NCBI RefSeq assembly: GCF_019218265.1
Contig: NZ_JAHUZE010000002.1
Location: 744,001-808,000, forward strand
DNA: 64,000 nt
Source of the DNA: Maritimibacter dapengensis
Lineage (GTDB): Bacteria; Pseudomonadota; Alphaproteobacteria; Rhodobacterales; Rhodobacteraceae
Direction: 5' to 3'
Shown here: positions 1 through 7,363 of the stretch, in pieces
How positions within the stretch are numbered: position 1 is the first letter of the stretch
How the letters are laid out: each line of letters starts with the position of its first letter
The notes under the pieces: model-generated
Databases searched by the model: none
What the model was told of the DNA's origin: nothing
What the model saw: the letters and a program-made list of their open reading frames with translations, nothing else
Program-made: the position numbers and the translations under genes

Positions 1-223
1 ACGACAACAGGTCGAGCCCCAGCCCTTCGAGCACGAGTTGCCCGACGACGATGAACGCCAGCAACACGACAAAGGCGACGAGCACCGCGCGGATCGCGGC
101 ATGACGCCGGGCACGCGCATCGAGCCCTGCCGTGACGGCAAGGAATACGGGCAGGGTGCCAATTGGGTCGATCACCACCCAAAGGGTGATGAACTCCTGA
201 AGCAGGATTGAGAAATCGGGCAA
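1..223 (-). CDS. MarC family integral membrane protein (N-terminal part)
   Basis: Only the first 74 codons are inside the window; the gene continues beyond base 1. The frame begins at a TTG at 221-223 with a GAGG ribosome-binding site five bases upstream; I see no ATG in frame upstream. The peptide has a hydrophobic first helix ending in WVVIDPIGTLPVFLAVTAG, which resembles the conserved N-terminal segment of MarC (UPF0056) proteins, followed by an Arg-rich cytoplasmic loop and a second hydrophobic helix. MarC proteins are multi-pass inner-membrane proteins without an established substrate. The family call rests on this one motif and on hydropathy. Confidence 0.7.
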   Translation of the reverse strand, partial: MPDFSILLQEFITLWVVIDPIGTLPVFLAVTAGLDARARRHAAIRAVLVAFVVLLAFIVVGQLVLEGLGLDLLS

Positions 224-309
224 GATGGCCTCGGACTTGGATCTGTTCGCAAGCCACCGCGTATCGCGTGGCAGCGATTTGGGCAAGCGCCTGTCGCCGC
301 CGCACCGAA

Positions 310-403
310 GATTCCGGGATTCTGGAATTCTAGCATCCCGGAATCTGATTAAACATGTAATTTCAATGTGTTGCGCGTTCGATTTTCGTCAAAAGGTTAA
401 CAG
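310..403. repeat. Dispersed imperfect repeat, copy 1 (hairpin plus tail)
   Basis: A quasi-palindrome at 310-345 has ATTCCGGGAT/ATCCCGGAAT arms around a GAATTC centre. It is followed by a tail containing TTTCAAT, TTGC, GATTTTC and AAGGTTAAC. The same hairpin and the same ordered tail words occur at 4782-4867. The copy lies between the hydrolase gene ending at 420 and the MarC gene. It has no T-run, so it is not a typical intrinsic terminator. Confidence 0.6.
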
Positions 404-419
404 GTGTCGAGATCGGGTG

Positions 420-1382
420 TTACGTTCCGGCCGCATCCGCCACATCCTCGATGACCTTGACCACCTCCTGAGGCGCGGTCAGCGGGATCATGTGCCCTTT
501 TCCCGGCAGCGTCGTCAGCTTGAAGTGTCGGTAACGTTCCGACACTTCCACGCCCTGTTCCTTGTAGTCGAGGATCCGGTCCTCCGTGCCGTAAATCACC
601 CGGACCGGGCAGACGATTTCATCGTACCGTTTCCATTGCGCGGGCATCACCTCTCCGACCGACACATAATCGCGCGACGTGTTGAAGAACGTGCGGGGCC
701 GCAACGACAGAAGCCCGCCGCCCGCTACCGTATAGTCGCGCGGGATCGGATCGGGGCCGAACACCTCGTCCCGCGTGACGTCCTGGTTCTTCGCGGTCGT
801 CGGCACCGCGAAGCTCTGCGCAATGAACCGGCGCATGCCGTCGCCTTTCACCCCGAGCGCGGCAAACGCCTTGGTTTGGGTCGTCGACGGGCGCAGAAGC
901 GGCGCGACCAGGGCAAGTCCCGCGATTTTCTCGGGACATCTGAGCGCCAGCGCGCAGGCGATGGCCCCGCCCAGCGAATGCCCGACCACGATGGTCCGAC
1001 CCAGATCGAGCGTGTCGATGACCTCTTCCATGTAGCCGGCCTGATCGTCGATCCGGGCCGAAGCACTGTCGGGTCGGTCGGAATATCCCATGCCAGGACG
1101 GTCCACGAAGACCACTCGGAACCGGCGCGACAGCGGCTCTGCCAGCCAATGCGACAGTGATCGAAGCTGACCGCCAAGCCCGTGGATCACCAGAACCGAC
1201 GGGCCTTGCCCCGCCTCGACATAATGCAGCCGTCCGGTGGATATTTTGACGAAGCGGCCGTTCGGCGGCACCGCGGTTTCCGCGGCGCGGGCAAGTTCGC
1301 GTGTCTTGCGCATCGCGATAAGAACGATCACCCCGAACGCCGCAGCGGCGAGCAGAAGAATGATGACGATGGCCTTGAGCAT
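420..1382 (-). CDS. Alpha/beta-fold hydrolase with N-terminal membrane anchor
   Basis: A 320-residue protein with an N-terminal hydrophobic helix (residues 3-24), probably an uncleaved anchor, followed by an alpha/beta hydrolase domain. Visible motifs are the oxyanion region VIHGLGG, the nucleophile elbow GHSLGG (Ser136), a likely acid Asp268 in YGTEDR and His297 in GKGHMIP, which together make a complete Ser-Asp-His triad. The substrate is unknown; the fold covers esterases, lipases and haloperoxidase-like enzymes. A GTG seven codons upstream is also open, but GGGAGG sits six bases before the ATG at 1382, which decides the start. It ends 196 bases before the MarC gene. Confidence 0.85.
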   Translation of the reverse strand: MLKAIVIILLLAAAAFGVIVLIAMRKTRELARAAETAVPPNGRFVKISTGRLHYVEAGQGPSVLVIHGLGGQLRSLSHWLAEPLSRRFRVVFVDRPGMGYSDRPDSASARIDDQAGYMEEVIDTLDLGRTIVVGHSLGGAIACALALRCPEKIAGLALVAPLLRPSTTQTKAFAALGVKGDGMRRFIAQSFAVPTTAKNQDVTRDEVFGPDPIPRDYTVAGGGLLSLRPRTFFNTSRDYVSVGEVMPAQWKRYDEIVCPVRVIYGTEDRILDYKEQGVEVSERYRHFKLTTLPGKGHMIPLTAPQEVVKVIEDVADAAGT

Positions 1383-1413
1383 GACACGCCTCCCTTGCGT
1401 CACCCTAACGACA

Positions 1414-1441
1414 ACGCCCCGCCTGAATCCAGACGGGGCGT
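1414..1441 (-). terminator. Intrinsic terminator of the first GAPDH gene
   Basis: An inverted repeat ACGCCCCG / CGGGGCGT with a 12-base loop, followed on the minus strand by TTGTCGTT. It lies 23 bases past the gap stop codon and just before the next minus-strand gene. Confidence 0.7.
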
Positions 1442-1464
1442 CTCGTTACGTGACGTATAGGGCG

Positions 1465-2463
1465 TCAGAGGTGTTTGCCGATCTCCGCCGCCGTGTCCAG
1501 CATCCGGTTCGAGAAGCCCCACTCGTTGTCGTACCAGCTCAGGACGCGCACGAAATTCCCGTCCATCACCTTTGTCTGGTCCGTGGCGAAGGTGGAACTG
1601 GCGGGCGCATGGTTGAAATCCATCGACACGAGCTTGAGGTCGGTCGTCGCGAGCACACCCTTAAGCGGGCCGTCTGCGGCGGCTTTCATGGCGGCGTTGA
1701 TTTCGTCCACGCTCACATCACGGTCGAGCTCGGCGGTCAGGTCGATGCAGGACACGTTGGGCGTCGGCACCCGCACCGCCACACCGTCAAGCTTCCCGTC
1801 GAGTTCCGGCAGCACCAGACCCACCGCCTTGGCGGCACCCGTCGAGGTCGGGATCATGCTCATCGCGGCGGCCCGCGCGCGGTAGAGGTCCTTGTGCATC
1901 GTGTCCAGCGTCGGCTGGTCGCCGGTATAGCTGTGGATCGTCGTCATGAAACCGCGTTTGATGCCGAAACTGTCCTGAAGGACTTTGGCGACGGGGGCGA
2001 GGCAGTTGGTCGTGCAGGACGCGTTCGAAACATGGACATCGTCCGAGGTCAGCGTCTCATGGTTCACGCCATAGACAATGGTCTTGTCCGCACCTGACGA
2101 CGGGGCAGACACCAGAACCCGGCTGGCCCCGTTCTCAAGATGCACCTTGGCCTTGTCGCCGGTGAAGATGCCCGTGCATTCGAGCACGACATCGACGTCG
2201 CCCCACGGAAGCTCCTTGGGGTCGCGGATCGCGGTCACTTCGATCGGGCCGCGACCGGCGTCGATGGTCGAGCCGTTCACCGTCACCTCGTTCATGAAGC
2301 GGCCATGAACCGAATCGAATTGAAGCAGGTGCGCGTTGGTTTCGACCGGGCCAAGATCGTTGATCGCGACGACCTCGATATCCGTGCGGCCTTGCTCATA
2401 GAGCGCGCGAAGCACATTGCGGCCGATACGTCCAAATCCGTTGATTGCGACTTTGAGGGTCAT
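1465..2463 (-). CDS. gap: Glyceraldehyde-3-phosphate dehydrogenase, NAD-type
   Basis: A full-length 332-residue GAPDH that interconverts glyceraldehyde 3-phosphate and 1,3-bisphosphoglycerate in the cytosol. The N-terminal Rossmann motif INGFGRIGRN is at residues 7-16. The catalytic cysteine is Cys150 in SNASCTTNC, with His177 in TTIHSYTGDQ as its base. The residue that contacts the NAD ribose in this family (Asp32 in Bacillus stearothermophilus numbering) is present in AINDLG (Asp36 here), pointing to NAD use. AAGGAG precedes the ATG at 2463. A LacI-type palindrome lies about 76 bases upstream of the start. A second GAPDH is encoded at 4952-5947. Confidence 0.95.
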   Translation of the reverse strand: MTLKVAINGFGRIGRNVLRALYEQGRTDIEVVAINDLGPVETNAHLLQFDSVHGRFMNEVTVNGSTIDAGRGPIEVTAIRDPKELPWGDVDVVLECTGIFTGDKAKVHLENGASRVLVSAPSSGADKTIVYGVNHETLTSDDVHVSNASCTTNCLAPVAKVLQDSFGIKRGFMTTIHSYTGDQPTLDTMHKDLYRARAAAMSMIPTSTGAAKAVGLVLPELDGKLDGVAVRVPTPNVSCIDLTAELDRDVSVDEINAAMKAAADGPLKGVLATTDLKLVSMDFNHAPASSTFATDQTKVMDGNFVRVLSWYDNEWGFSNRMLDTAAEIGKHL

Positions 2464-2537
2464 GAGAAGCTCCTTGAGGTCAGCGTTCGCGGCAACACGT
2501 GGCGACATCGTAACCAGCCAATGCCCCGCGCTGGCGG

Positions 2538-2552
2538 CGTTATCGCTAACAT
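2538..2552. promoter_or_regulatory. LacI-family-type operator upstream of gap
   Basis: Perfect palindrome GTTATCGCTAAC (2539-2550) with a central CG, typical of LacI-family regulators. On the minus strand a TTGACC box (2570-2575) lies 17 bases upstream of ATGTTA, which is inside the operator, so a bound protein would cover the probable -10. It resembles what I recall of the CceR carbon-metabolism operator of Rhodobacter; that assignment is inferred. Related sites precede the second gap gene. Confidence 0.55.
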
Positions 2553-2603
2553 CGACATGATGAGCCAAAGGTCAAGGGCAATCCGGGCGGGTTGCTCAAA
2601 AAA

Positions 2604-2747
2604 TCAGCGCCAGAAGGCGAGCCATTCGAGGAATTCGAACATTTCCTTGCCGAGGAACACGAGCGTCGCACCATTTCGCAGGAACAGGTCCAGCGCGATC
2701 AAAGCGGCAATGATCAGGCCGAGATAGATTGCGATGCGGTCGGTCAT
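2604..2747 (-). CDS. Small membrane protein of 47 residues
   Basis: The frame starts at the ATG at 2745-2747 and reads MTDRIAIYLG..., ending in EWLAFWR. One strongly hydrophobic helix (about residues 5-22) is followed by an amphipathic segment and an aromatic C-terminus. It lies between the AraC gene and gap, on the same strand as both. I recall similar small proteins in related genomes but know no function. Being short, it depends on hydropathy and position for support; a weak GGAC-like site is the only candidate ribosome-binding sequence. Confidence 0.6.
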   Translation of the reverse strand: MTDRIAIYLGLIIAALIALDLFLRNGATLVFLGKEMFEFLEWLAFWR

Positions 2748-2784
2748 GGCGGGTTTGTTGCCGATTGGTCCTTGCGGGGCAAGC

Positions 2785-3624
2785 TCAAAACCGCTCGCCC
2801 ATCAGCCGATAGGCCCAGAACGGTTCCTCTGTCTCGATCAGCCGGTTGATCTGCGCGGGCGAAAAGCCGGTGGTGCGTCGCAGCGCGCGGCCCATATGCG
2901 ACTGGTCAGAAAACCCGGCGTCGTGGGCAAGCGCGGCCAGCGGCGCGTCGCGGTCCCGGGTGACGCGGGCCTGAAGCGCCTCGATCCGGGCGAAATGGTC
3001 GAGCGTTCGGCGCGACGCGCCCGACAGCCGTTTCAGCCGCCGCTCGATCGCCCGGAGCGACGTGCCGGGTCCGCTGAGCGCGGCCCGCGTGGCCACATCC
3101 CGCGCCCAGTCGCCAATCCGCGCGGTCGCGCCCTCGGCCCGCGCGTCACGCTCTTGCGCCCATAGTGCCTGCAACGCATTCGCAGCCCGTAACCACCCCG
3201 CCGCAGGCTCGGCCACGCCAAGCACGGCCAAGGCGACGCGGTCGAGCGGGGCCGGGACGTCGGTCACAGTGCGGTCAGCCAGCGCGACCACATCCACACC
3301 GGTCAGCCGCGCCACCGCATCCGGATAAAGCCCGATCGACAGCGCGACGACCTCGCCCGGAGACCAGCTCGTCACCGGTGCCGATTGCGGCCCGGATAGC
3401 GTCACACGAGCGAGTACCGGTGCATCCTCGGGCCGTGTGCCGGACGCCACCATCCGCGTCTCGCCCTGCATCACGATATTCAGCGCACAGAGGGGCGAGG
3501 CCGGGAAGTGGTTGAACCGATCCGCGTGGCGGAGATTCAGGCCCCGCGTATCCCGCCCGATCGCCGCGAAAACGCAGCCCGACAGGGCGGGAGGCGGCAG
3601 GAAGAGCTGGGCGGGGTCAGGCAT
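2785..3624 (-). CDS. AraC-family transcriptional regulator
   Basis: A 279-residue protein with a variable N-terminal effector region and a C-terminal AraC-type double helix-turn-helix (about residues 185-262). The second helix region reads LAALAHDAGFSDQSHMGRALRR, followed by TTGFSPAQ, close to the family signature in which the Phe-Ser-Asp-Gln-Ser segment inserts into DNA. It is transcribed away from the hydrolase gene at 3705 with only 80 bases between the two starts, so it probably controls that gene, itself, or both. The effector is unknown. Confidence 0.85.
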   Translation of the reverse strand: MPDPAQLFLPPPALSGCVFAAIGRDTRGLNLRHADRFNHFPASPLCALNIVMQGETRMVASGTRPEDAPVLARVTLSGPQSAPVTSWSPGEVVALSIGLYPDAVARLTGVDVVALADRTVTDVPAPLDRVALAVLGVAEPAAGWLRAANALQALWAQERDARAEGATARIGDWARDVATRAALSGPGTSLRAIERRLKRLSGASRRTLDHFARIEALQARVTRDRDAPLAALAHDAGFSDQSHMGRALRRTTGFSPAQINRLIETEEPFWAYRLMGERF

Positions 3625-3704
3625 CGGAAGCTTTCGGTCGGTGTCGCAATCGTTCTATTCCCACGCGCCCCTCTGCGCCAGTCTCGCCGAAAAAAGGACC
3701 CAAC

Positions 3705-4769
3705 ATGACGGACATGAGATTTTCCGGCCCCATGGCCCTCAGGCTCGACGCGTTTCTCGCCCTGAACCGGATCGCCATCGCCACCTACATGCGCCATGCC
3801 ACCGGGCGACGCATGGCGCCCGACTGGGGCGCCGACATGGAGATCGGCGTGCGCTTCACGCGCCGCCAGTTCACCCGCGCCATGGTCCTCATCGAAGCGG
3901 GACAGGTACGGCGGGGTCGGCGGGTGCTCGACGCCCTGCAATTCGCGACCGACGACATCTATGACGTCAAAGTCGAAAAGGCGGCTGCAGGGTGCTGGTA
4001 TTGCCCGAACACGCCGCGCACCGACGGAACACTGCTCTATTTCCACGGCGGCGGATACACGTTCCACGGCGCGATGAGCGCCCGGTTCGCAGCCATGCTC
4101 GCCCATCACACCGGCACCGTGCTCTACGCGCCCGACTACCGCCTGACCCCGGAAAATCCCCATCCGGCCCAGGCCGAGGATGCGATGGCCGCCTGGGATC
4201 TCGTCACGCGGGATACGGACCCGGCCAAGGTCGCGGTCATCGGCGACAGTGCGGGTGGGCATATGGTGCTGATGCATCTCCTGGCCCTGCGCGACGCGGG
4301 CAAACCGCAACCGGCGCTCGCCATCGGGATGTGCCCCTGGACCGACATCGGAGCGCGAGGCGCGTCGCTCACGGGCAACGACCCGACCGATCTTGTGCAA
4401 GGTTGGATGGCGATCCGCTTCGGTGAATGGCTAGACCCGGACGGCACGTTCGGGCGCGAGGCCTTGTCGCCGATTTCACACGACTTCGCCGGCCTCGCGC
4501 CGCTCTACCTTCAGACGGGCGGGCGCGAAGTGCTGCGTGACATGATCCAGGACTTTGCCGATGTTCAGGCGGAGCAGGGGGCCGATGTCCGGCTCGACGA
4601 ATGGCCCGCCATGCCCCACGATTTCCAGCTCTACGATAGTTTTCAGGCCGACGCGACCGACGCGCTGGGGGCGATCCGGGACATGGTGAAATGGGCCTTG
4701 GGCGAGGGCGCGGTGCCTAACCCGACGCCGAACACACGGCAGGCAACCGGCCCCTTCGCCCCTTCGTGA
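3705..4769 (+). CDS. Alpha/beta hydrolase of the hormone-sensitive-lipase type
   Basis: A 354-residue esterase-like protein. It shows the HSL-family oxyanion motif HGGG (residues 114-117) and the nucleophile elbow GDSAGG (Ser182). A conserved acid is likely near Asp279, and the histidine is His305 in MPHDF. Members hydrolyse short-chain acyl esters; the physiological substrate cannot be read from the sequence. AAAGGA precedes the ATG at 3705, and a second in-frame ATG lies three codons in. The gene is divergent from the AraC regulator, and its 3' end is followed by the second copy of the dispersed repeat. Confidence 0.88.
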   Translation: MTDMRFSGPMALRLDAFLALNRIAIATYMRHATGRRMAPDWGADMEIGVRFTRRQFTRAMVLIEAGQVRRGRRVLDALQFATDDIYDVKVEKAAAGCWYCPNTPRTDGTLLYFHGGGYTFHGAMSARFAAMLAHHTGTVLYAPDYRLTPENPHPAQAEDAMAAWDLVTRDTDPAKVAVIGDSAGGHMVLMHLLALRDAGKPQPALAIGMCPWTDIGARGASLTGNDPTDLVQGWMAIRFGEWLDPDGTFGREALSPISHDFAGLAPLYLQTGGREVLRDMIQDFADVQAEQGADVRLDEWPAMPHDFQLYDSFQADATDALGAIRDMVKWALGEGAVPNPTPNTRQATGPFAPS

Positions 4770-4781
4770 CGCCCGGCGACG

Positions 4782-4867
4782 GATTCCGGGATTCCAGAAT
4801 TCTAGAATCCCGGAGTTACGCCTTTTCAATCACTTGCAGCGATTTTCTTTCCAGAAGGTAAACGAAA
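4782..4867. repeat. Dispersed imperfect repeat, copy 2 (hairpin plus tail)
   Basis: The hairpin at 4782-4814 has ATTCCGGGATTC / GAATCCCGGA arms around GAATTC. The tail then has TTTCAAT, CTTGC, GATTTTC and AAGGTAAAC in the same order as the copy at 310-403. It lies between the converging esterase gene and the second GAPDH gene. Confidence 0.6.
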
Positions 4868-4897
4868 ACACCGCCCGGACACGAAAATATCCGACAC

Positions 4898-4926
4898 GAA
4901 AAAGCCCCGGCGCAAGGGCCGGGGCG
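4898..4926 (-). terminator. Intrinsic terminator of the second GAPDH gene
   Basis: GC-rich stem GCCCCGGC / GCCGGGGC with a short CAAG-type loop, followed on the minus strand by TTTTTCG. It starts 26 bases past the gap stop codon. Confidence 0.85.
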
Positions 4927-4951
4927 TTTCGAAACAATACCAGGTTTTGCC

Positions 4952-5947
4952 TTACAGCCGGCCCATCGTGGCGGCCACGTCGGCCATCCGGGTCGAGAAG
5001 CCCCATTCGTTGTCGTACCAGGCCAGCACGCGCACGGTCCGCCCGATCACCTTGGTCTGGGCCGGGGCGAAGATCGAGCTCTGCTCCGTGTGGTTGAAGT
5101 CGATCGAGACCTTCGGCTCGTCGTCATAACCCAGCACCCGCGCCATCGGTCCGGCGGCGGCTTCGCGCATGATCTCGTTGACGTCTTCGACGGTCACGTC
5201 CTTGCCCGCCTCGAAGGTCAGGTCGATGCAGGACACGTTCGGCGTCGGCACGCGAAGCGCGGTTCCGTCGAGCTTGCCCTTGAGGTCCGGGAGCACTTCG
5301 CCAAGCGCCTTGGCCGCCCCGGTCGAGGTCGGGATCACGGCCATCGCCGCAGCGCGCGCGCGGTAAAGGTCGTCGTGCCGGCGGTCGAGCGTCGGCTGGT
5401 CGCCGGTGTAGCTGTGGATCGTCGTCATGATGCCGCGCTCGATTCCGATGGTATCGTTCAGCACTTTGGCGATCGGAGCCAGCCCGTTCGTCGTGCAGGA
5501 CCCGTTCGAAATCATGTAGTCCGAGCTTTCCAGCGTCTCGTCGTTCACGCCGAAGACGATGGTCTTCTGCACGTTCTTCGCCGGTGCCGAGATCAGCACC
5601 TTCTTCGCGCCGCGCTCGATGTGTTTCTTGGCCTTCTCGCCGTCGTTGAAATTGCCGGTGCATTCCAGCACGACGTCGCAGCCCGACCAATCCAGCTCGT
5701 CCATGTCGTAGGTCGACATCATCCGCATCGGGCCGCGGCCCACGTCCATGGTGCCGTCGCCCACGGCGATGTCCTGCGGATAACGGCCGTGTACGCTGTC
5801 GTATTTCAAAAGATGCGCTGCGGTTTCCAGCGGGCCGGTCGCGTTGACCTTCACCACCTGGATGTCGTTACGGCCCGATCCTGCGATCTGCGCCAAGGTG
5901 CAGCGCCCGATGCGCCCGAAGCCGTTGATTCCGACAGTAACCGTCAT
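4952..5947 (-). CDS. Glyceraldehyde-3-phosphate dehydrogenase, second paralogue (NADP-type residues)
   Basis: A 331-residue GAPDH with INGFGRIGRC at residues 7-16, catalytic Cys151 in NGSCTTNG and the base histidine in TTIHSYTGDQ. Two features differ from the paralogue at 1465. The NAD-ribose-binding Asp is replaced by Ala (VKVNATG), as in NADP-preferring GapB enzymes. The segment that contacts the adenosine phosphate side reads DRRHDDL instead of DTMHKDL, adding two arginines. I infer an NADP-preferring, possibly gluconeogenic enzyme. The second Cys of the usual CTTNC is Gly. The ATG at 5947 has GGGGGA six bases upstream; the longer open frame is not needed. Confidence 0.93.
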   Translation of the reverse strand: MTVTVGINGFGRIGRCTLAQIAGSGRNDIQVVKVNATGPLETAAHLLKYDSVHGRYPQDIAVGDGTMDVGRGPMRMMSTYDMDELDWSGCDVVLECTGNFNDGEKAKKHIERGAKKVLISAPAKNVQKTIVFGVNDETLESSDYMISNGSCTTNGLAPIAKVLNDTIGIERGIMTTIHSYTGDQPTLDRRHDDLYRARAAAMAVIPTSTGAAKALGEVLPDLKGKLDGTALRVPTPNVSCIDLTFEAGKDVTVEDVNEIMREAAAGPMARVLGYDDEPKVSIDFNHTEQSSIFAPAQTKVIGRTVRVLAWYDNEWGFSTRMADVAATMGRL

Positions 5948-6051
5948 GTCATGTCCCCCATCAGGGTTTGCAGTCATCTCGCGCATCCCCTCGCGCGCTT
6001 TTTCTCGGTCATCATATACGGGACGGGTCCGATCCGGGCCAAGGCAAAAAC

Positions 6052-6110
6052 ACGTTATCGGCCAATATGTTAGCGAAAACATGCCGTAAAAATGCACGTT
6101 AGCGCGAACG
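6052..6110. promoter_or_regulatory. Three LacI-type half or full operators upstream of the second gap gene
   Basis: Three copies of the GTTA-N-CG-N-TAAC pattern are present. They are GTTATCGGCCAA (6054), ATGTTAGCGAAAACAT (6067-6082, a near-perfect palindrome) and GTTAGCGCGAAC (6098, one mismatch). The first GAPDH gene carries a perfect copy at 2539. The region also drives the divergent DUF808 gene. Confidence 0.5.
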
Positions 6111-6126
6111 ATACCGCAAACGGTAT
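6111..6126. promoter_or_regulatory. Short inverted repeat in the gap/DUF808 divergent promoter
   Basis: ATACCG-CAAA-CGGTAT, a perfect 6-bp inverted repeat with a 4-base spacer, 112 bases before the DUF808 start. Either a protein-binding site or a small hairpin. Confidence 0.3.
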
Positions 6127-6237
6127 GCGATTGGATACCTGCCCGGACGCGTCCCCCTGACGCGCTGTCAGGGGGATTCGCATCTTGTCTTGTGCGGGGG
6201 GCGCAGTAGGGTGTTCCGAAACGGAAACGAGGGCAGG

Positions 6238-7215
6238 ATGAGCGGACTTCTCGCATTGCTGGACGACGTGGCGGGCATCGCCAAGGTGGCTGCGGCCTCC
6301 GTCGACGACGTGGCGGCGCAGGCACTCAAGGCGGGCTCGAAAGCCGCCGGCGCGGTGATCGACGACGCGGCGGTCACGCCGAAATACCTCATCGGCTTCG
6401 ATGCCAGCCGCGAATTGCCCATTGTTGGCAAGATCGCGCTCGGCTCGATCCGGAACAAGCTCCTGATCCTTCTGCCGGTCGGTCTGCTTCTGGCCAATTT
6501 CGCCCCTTGGGCGATACCGCCGCTTCTGATGCTGGGCGGGGCTTATTTGTGCTTCGAGGGGGCCGAGAAGATATGGCACGCGCTCTTTCCCCATGAACAC
6601 ACCGTCCACGACCCGAAACAGCATGAAAACCCGGACCCGATGCATCTCGAAGAGCAAAAGGTATCGGGCGCGATCAAGACCGATTTCATTCTGTCTGCGG
6701 AAATCATGACCATCGCCTTGTCGGCGCTTCCCGAAAGCAGCTTCTGGATGGAAGCCGGGGCGCTCGCGCTTGTCGCAATCGGCATCACCGCCGTTGTCTA
6801 TGGCTCTGTCGCGCTGATCGTCAAAGGCGACGACCTTGGGCTCGCCATGGCGGCCCAGGGGCGGCTGGGCGTGACCCGTGCGATCGGGCGCGGGCTGGTC
6901 AAGGGGATGCCCTATTTCATGAAGTTCCTGACCATCGTCGGTACGGCGGCGATGCTCTGGGTGGGGGGCAACATCATCGTGCACGGCCTGCACCAGATGG
7001 GGTGGGACCCGATCTACGATTTCATCCACCACAATGCCGAAGCGGTCGGGCATATGGTATCGGAAGGTCTGCGGCCTGCGGTCGAGTGGACAGCGGTGGC
7101 CGCGCAGGACGGCGTCTTCGGCTTTGCGCTCGGCCTGATCCTGATCCCCGTCGCCACGCGGATCATCAGCCCCGCCATTGCGGCGGTGACAGGAGGCAAG
7201 GCCGACGCGCATTGA
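6238..7215 (+). CDS. DUF808 (YedI-type) inner-membrane protein
   Basis: A 325-residue protein that begins SGLLALLDDVAGI, the hallmark of DUF808/YedI proteins. It continues with the family segments DDAAVTPKYL and ELPIVGKIALGS. Several hydrophobic helices follow (about 75-125, 165-205, 235-265, 290-315). The centre contains a His/Glu-rich stretch around CFEGAEKIWHALFPHEH, which could face solvent. The function of the family is not established. The start at 6238 has GAGGGCAGG just upstream; an ATG 16 codons earlier lacks a ribosome-binding site. It diverges from the second gap gene. Confidence 0.88.
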   Translation: MSGLLALLDDVAGIAKVAAASVDDVAAQALKAGSKAAGAVIDDAAVTPKYLIGFDASRELPIVGKIALGSIRNKLLILLPVGLLLANFAPWAIPPLLMLGGAYLCFEGAEKIWHALFPHEHTVHDPKQHENPDPMHLEEQKVSGAIKTDFILSAEIMTIALSALPESSFWMEAGALALVAIGITAVVYGSVALIVKGDDLGLAMAAQGRLGVTRAIGRGLVKGMPYFMKFLTIVGTAAMLWVGGNIIVHGLHQMGWDPIYDFIHHNAEAVGHMVSEGLRPAVEWTAVAAQDGVFGFALGLILIPVATRIISPAIAAVTGGKADAH

Positions 7216-7250
7216 TGTGCGCTGTGCACGGGGTCGACTTTCGGTCAAGC

Positions 7251-7305
7251 CGTATGTGAACCATACGCGTTACATACGTATTCCATACGTGTTCCATACG
7301 TATCG
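7251..7305. repeat. Five phased 11-bp tandem units (CATACG/CGTATG)
   Basis: CGTATG at 7251 and CATACG at 7262, 7273, 7284 and 7295 recur at exactly 11-bp intervals, separated by TATTC/TGTTC-like spacers. The array lies between the convergent DUF808 and transketolase genes, just before their shared terminator. Confidence 0.75.
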
Positions 7306-7313
7306 GATTGCAC

Positions 7314-7339
7314 AAAAACGGGGCCCGCAGGCCCCGTTT
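7314..7339. terminator. Bidirectional terminator between DUF808 and tkt
   Basis: Stem AAACGGGGCC / GGCCCCGTTT with a CGCA loop; A-run on one side and T-run on the other, so it can serve both converging genes. Confidence 0.85.
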
Positions 7340-7363
7340 GTGCATTCGTGAAGGTGTCCGGCG

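Noticed and set aside
225-1160. Long plus-strand open frame over the first hydrolase gene
   Set aside because: Arg/His-rich antisense shadow of a gene with a full catalytic triad; no ribosome-binding site.
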